From Pyrrhosoma nymphula (Eukaryota > Arthropoda > Insecta > Odonata > Coenagrionidae): a DNA stretch of 64,000 bases. Made by a program: the position numbers and the translations under genes. The notes under the pieces were generated by a model. It made no database searches. It had not been told where the DNA came from and saw only the letters and a list, made by a program, of their open reading frames with translations. Shown in pieces: positions 59,234 to 64,000 of the stretch; position 1 is the first letter of the stretch, and every line of letters begins with the position of its first letter. The stretch is from NCBI GenBank assembly GCA_963573305.1, contig OY754339.1:10215941-10279940 (forward strand), in the 5' to 3' direction.

Positions 59234-60235
59234 TTACTCATTGAGCTTGGAAGGAACCACCCGATCGTCCTTCTTCTTAATGACGCTCATAATTCTCAGC
59301 CCTTCCCGAAGCAGCTCTATAACTTGAGCATTTTTTTTATCCAAGCAGAAATCACTAGAGCGTTTTGAGTAAGCTTTGGTGTTTAAGGCATCGAATAAAT
59401 TATTTATTGTCTCTATAAAATCAGCAGTTGGAAGTGCTGATGGACGTTTTAACTCTCCAGTGGAGTGGCTTATGCAAATAGCAGCTGAAATGGAATATCT
59501 GAATATTTGAGTAGCCAGCTTCACAGACATTTTCTGGAAAGAGTTGGGCCAAATGTGTGCACTAGTCAGTTTCCACAGAGCTCTAGTTGTCGAGCTGGAT
59601 GTATCGGTCTGATAAACCTGGCGTATATTTTCAAAGGAAACGGTCTTTCCTTCCAGAACAAAATCACTATTCAGGAAGTTATTTCTCAAATACTTCAAAG
59701 ACAAAGACTCTCAAAGATGAAGAACATCAAAAATGCAATAAATTTTATTTTCATTAATCTGAAAATAAGGGTTTTCGACTGAAACCCCCATCTCTTTAAT
59801 TGCTTTTCTATTGGTGCTGGCTTGGTCGCAAATGAATCCTCTGGGATGCAGGCCTACCATTAACAACTTTTCAATCAAGGACAATAAGAGTTTCCGTATA
59901 TTGGAGCTAATGAGCCCATGCTCAGAAATAAAGTACCCTACAGGCAACTTCCAGTTTTGATAAATACCTCTGATGAGGAACACGGATGCATACTTTCCCA
60001 CTTGTTTCTTCCTACCCAGATGCCCTAAATATTCAAAACCGTCAATCATGTCCAGGGAATTTGAATATTCTAAATTTTCCATCAGGGACATCTCGTCCAA
60101 TAAAATTACGCATTCTTTGCTAACATCCGACATTACGGAGACTTTGAGCTTCAGCTGACGGAAAAAAGAGTCGTTAAATCCCGTCAAATATCGTGATGTT
60201 CCGATCCACTTCCTCACTGTTGATACAGCGGGAAT
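59234..60235 (-). pseudogene. P-element/THAP9-type transposase remnant
   Basis: Reading from 60235 down, one frame gives GIPAVSTVRKWI, VILLDEMSLMENLEY (first catalytic-type Asp), MIDGFEYLGHLG, RGIYQNWKLPVGYFIS, GLHPRGFICDQASTNRKAIK (second Asp) and CIFDVLHL. It meets TGA at 59711-59713 and continues in the same frame with LKYLRNNF, TSAHIWPNSFQKMSVKLATQ, SISAAI and TADFIETINNLFDALNTKAY. These are the RNase H-like catalytic and insertion domains of P-type transposases and their host relative THAP9. The N-terminal THAP zinc finger and the last catalytic part are missing. One stop in about 330 codons means light damage. It could be a recently dead P-like element or part of a domesticated gene with introns; no terminal repeats were seen. 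Confidence 0.82.
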
Positions 60236-60239
60236 ACCA

Positions 60240-63200
60240 GAATTTTAATGTTAGAAAAGATGGATTTTACGGTTCTCACTATTTTGTTAAAATAGGTCCC
60301 TTATTAGTTACAAGCTCAATGTCATAAAATTTAGATCCAGGAGCTAAGATCATGAAAGGTGAAAATTTCGTGGTTTTGACTACAATAATAACGAATTTAT
60401 GAGTTTTGGTCAGCGTTTTTCGATTTCAGGCTCTATACGTCGGGGTCGAGACCAATAGGAGAGTACTTACCCGACCTGGAACCTTCCCACCCGTAATCCC
60501 GAATTCCTGTCACAATCCCCCTACTCCCCTTGTAACTCACAACCTCAAGAAACTGAAACGGTCATCGATTTGATCCGACTGAGCAACAACCTTCCCTTTT
60601 ACAATGACCGGATGCTTGATTTTGCAGTGACTCGGCTCTTAAAGTGCCTCGGTTATTTGTAAGCCAGTAACTTGTTTCCATGTATATTTTCTTACAATAC
60701 AAAGGCATGGTCGGCACGACTGATAGTTCCTCATTGTACTTTAAAAGAATTCACGAAAATGGTTCGAAGTTCATTTTGGAAGGCACCATAAAAACGGCAG
60801 ATTTAAAGAGAAAAATTGCACTTAAAATTTGCCATATGAAGTTTGTTGCGGGTTAGTAAAGAGTGTTAGTGATAGTGACCAAGGATGTGATCCATTTAAA
60901 AAGTTATCGTTTTCATTCTCACTGGAAAGACGCAACATTATCGGGTTGGTAGATCGAGATCGGAGGAACAAAATGGTCTTTTGAACTATTTGGGACATCG
61001 TTTGTAAGATAGAAAACCAGCATTGGTGGAAATTTAGCCTGTGTATCCTCCATGCAAGCACGGAAAACAGATCGAATTAATATTTACCAATTACGAAATA
61101 CTTGGCGTTAAAATTTTTTATAGTTGATTGCGTCTCTTACAATACAAATATTTCATACCGCTGCCCAACTCATACAGTTTAACGATAAATAATCACCAAA
61201 CTACTTCTATCGCATTGTTGTGAGTTACAAGAAACGCAATGAAATAAGGCTTGAATTCACGTTCAGTCAGAGATTCTATATTTTTACCACCTTACTCATC
61301 ATGATTTTCCATTGTCGATCCTTTCAAATTTGGGGTAAAGGGTGTAGTGGAATGATACAAACCATATATGCAGACGGACATTTTCTGCGGCATAACTGCA
61401 GACTCAATTCTGAATTAAAACGGGAAGTGAACAATTTGAACTCAGTGCCTTAGAATTAGAAAAATCAAATCGACGGAATATAACAAGTGGAGGTTCAACA
61501 TTCCCCTACACAAAGATGGATGGACAATAAAACATTCGGAAAGCTGCCATTCCCCTGGTGCCGGGCGACTGGCCTAGGCCCGCTCACAGAGTAGGATTCA
61601 AGGCTCTGGGAAACAAGCATCGTTACCGTGGATTCAGGACATCCACTCCCGGCAGAACTCAGCCGCCTCGACCGTCCCCGAAGAGTCGCGTGAGCATTTT
61701 CCTGACGTATCAGGTTACGCGGGAGACTTGACCTTGACAGGAAGCGGGAGTCTTTCAGGTTGATAACAGCAACACCATCTAGCGGAGAAAAAGCGAAACA
61801 CATGGCCACCCAAAAAGTTATTCGCAAATCCCTATAAGCGTTGGCACTCTGTATTACTCTGTGGTCATATCGAAGAGGGTTTCGCTCAAAGCACAGCAAA
61901 ATGTTCCTATAAATACGCCATTTTTTTCGCTGATCAAGTGCCTTATCCTGTTATTTTGTAACCATCGACGCGCTTATTTAACAAAGATGGAAAACATAAG
62001 TCCTGAATATAATTTTCATAGGTCTTTTTATATTGAGAGTCCATAACTAGAGATATTTTTCTCAATGTTGAAGACGCCTTTTCCATAATGGCAGTTGTCA
62101 AAATTTGGTGAAATCATTATGGTTGATTAGGCAAATTGGATTCCTGATGCCTACAATCCTTAGAGCAGAAGGAAGCTTTTAGATGCTTCTTTTTTTCGAA
62201 TAGGATATTCATTAAAAAGATAAAAAACAAAAAATCTGCTTTAAATATTTATTGTATAATTTAAGCCTTATTGCGTCGTAAATCGTCAAATTATTGCTGA
62301 AAAAATGTAATAAATACGTTTTGGGTCCTGTTTTTGGAAATTTATAAGTGAACAAAGAGCTAGTGTATTGGCTCGCATTCTTGTTTCTTTGACTCAGGAA
62401 GTGCATTTCTCGTGAAAAAATAATGTTGACAACAAGTATTGAAACGACTGCATCCATAAAATAATATTCATGACATCTGGATCATGCTTGTGATGTTTCT
62501 AAACAATGTCATTTCCTAGAATTTAATGTTTGAAGTGCATCATTCTAAGTTTAGACTTTGACTGTGGAAATTAAAATTATAATTTCTTCTCAGAAGTTTA
62601 CTGCATTCATTATTTTCATGAATATAATTATCGAGTATTTTTGTGTTTAAATTTCATTTTTTCACGCACACATGACAAATATGGGTTCGAATCATGCTTC
62701 TTTCAATTCCTCAAGCTTCTTCTATCACGTTTCTTTCCAACTTCCTTCTTTTTGTTTCCCAAGTTCCACTTAACTTTCTGGCCAAAACCAGCTGAGTGTT
62801 ACGTTAATCCTTACCAGTGTGTTCTGCTGAAGTATAACAGGTAAAAAATTAAAGTAATCTGTAGCTTTTTCCAATTTCCTATTAAACCCATTTTCAATAA
62901 GTTTTTTGTATTTCAAATCGGCTCATTTCCGCTCGCATAATGCTCGAAGTAATTTTCAGTTTACGTGCTTCACCTTACATATATCAAACTCCTGAATGTT
63001 ATCCCTTCTATAGGATTCTTTTACTGTACCCTAAGTGATCAATTTAATTTTAGGGAGCTTTTTTTTAATTCATTCTAGTTTCAAAGCGTTGCTTTAGTCT
63101 TTCACAGCGCTTAGGTTCCATATGAACCGCTGCCCCAATTAGAGCACGGAAAAATCGCTGTATGCTGTTGTGTCGTATGTTGACCGTGAATGTGTGCCAT

Positions 63201-64000
63201 TAATCACGGTCTTGGAATGTATACCAGTGTGGGTGCTTGAGACAGAGATTCATCAGTGATGTGAGTGAGGGCTCATGTCAATCAAGCGAGATAACTTTTC
63301 TTTCTATTATCTTTGTAAATTATTGGAGCCATTTTTTAGGTTTTCCCTCATCAGTAGATATAAATTTATGACTTGTACGCTGCTTTCTCGGATGACTGCC
63401 ACGTATGTTATTGGCCTCTTACGACACATTCGCGTGCGTCGCAACTAGCGCCTTCAAGTCGATTTTAAGTTTTACTGAGCAGCATTAATGAAACTATGAC
63501 TTTTCAATTTGTAGGATAGATGATATCATGATAAATAATTTGAAAAATAGAGGGAAAAAGTAAATAATATTATGGGCGATTTTGTTCGATCGATACTCTC
63601 GTGGAGTACATTGTACGCAAAAAAGACTACGATATTACTATTGATCTTCCAGGCTCAAATTCACATGTTCCTCACCTTGCAGCAGCAGCCTTGAATCTCT
63701 TCAGTTGATAACACCTTATTCTGATAACACCTCAACCCACTTTTGGAATTTTCAAAATTAAGTGGAGCACTAATGTACACGGCGCAAGTGACGGAAATAA
63801 CATAAACTGCGTTAAGCTGACGGTCACCACCCGTTATAATCAACAAACAAGCCTTCGAATTTTTTATGTACATAACTGTATGTCCTGCTTGACTGACTGA
63901 TACATTCACTCACTCATCATAGCACTGCCCAAACAACTTGAGATAGAAACGTGTAATTTTAAGGATATAATCCTATCATGGTGTAAGGACACTCCGAAAA
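60240..64000. other. Non-coding DNA
   Basis: No further transposase exon was recognised upstream of the P-type remnant. 61495-61899 is GC-richer and opens a 134-codon minus frame of unrecognised sequence. The rest is AT-rich without shared repeats. The window ends in featureless sequence. Confidence 0.4.

Noticed and set aside
1..64000. CRISPR arrays, operons, rRNA genes or phage-type modules
   Set aside because: No regularly spaced short identical repeats, no densely packed frames and no rRNA-like sequence. The content is typical of animal intergenic DNA.

Overview
This 64 kb window looks like intergenic or intronic DNA from a large, AT-rich animal nuclear genome, most likely an arthropod and probably an insect. 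The evidence is the mobile-element mix: BEL/Pao, Penelope-like, RTE-like and CR1/jockey-like LINEs, a P-element/THAP9-type transposase, PIF/Harbinger, and tRNA-headed SINEs. There are no bacterial operons, ribosome-binding sites, rRNA genes or CRISPR arrays. I found no intact host protein-coding gene. Almost every recognisable coding stretch is a decayed transposon fragment with stops and frameshifts.

Layout. 0-4 kb: featureless AT-rich DNA with a GA-rich block at 1.5-2.2 kb. 4-5.7 kb: Penelope-like remnants (a GIY-YIG endonuclease fragment, then a pyrimidine-rich stretch and a CTGAAGATG...GAAAC hairpin motif). 5.7-15.5 kb: mostly non-coding, with a CGG repeat, a further hairpin motif near 10.8 kb and a dispersed repeat at 12.9 kb. 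15.6-21.4 kb: one nearly full-length but dead BEL/Pao retrotransposon with gag, zinc knuckles, protease, RT, RNase H, integrase and the C-terminal domain in canonical order. It is broken by nine in-frame stops, several frameshifts and a 115-bp tandem duplication. 21.7-23.25 kb: a 1.56-kb PIF/Harbinger element with matching terminal inverted repeats and a CTG target-site duplication, carrying a decayed transposase that is split by a 62-bp hairpin.

24-26 kb: a SINE and RTE-like LINE fragments. 26-40 kb: mostly AT-rich DNA without genes, containing a compact cluster of three CRE-like sites plus an E-box at 31.06 kb. 40.3-41.9 kb: a four-unit degenerate tandem array with a period of about 380 bp, followed by an unrecognised protein-like fragment at 42.3-42.6 kb. 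45-49 kb: SINEs, LINE ends, a two-unit 170-bp repeat, a perfect 39-bp palindrome and a 174-bp foldback. 51-57 kb: another RTE fragment, a candidate TIR element at 53.3-53.9 kb and a GC-rich, G-run-rich island at 55.8-56.3 kb. 57-60.3 kb: a SINE, a CR1/jockey-like RT fragment with its 3' tail, and a P-element/THAP9-type transposase pseudogene on the minus strand. 60.3-64 kb: nothing recognisable.

The genes do not work together as a system; the window is a record of successive insertions and decay. The most informative items are the Harbinger element with its internal inverted duplication, the 115-bp duplication in the BEL/Pao protease region, the 380-bp array, the P-type transposase and the CRE cluster. 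Everything was read by eye, so boundaries are approximate unless a repeat end or codon fixes them.
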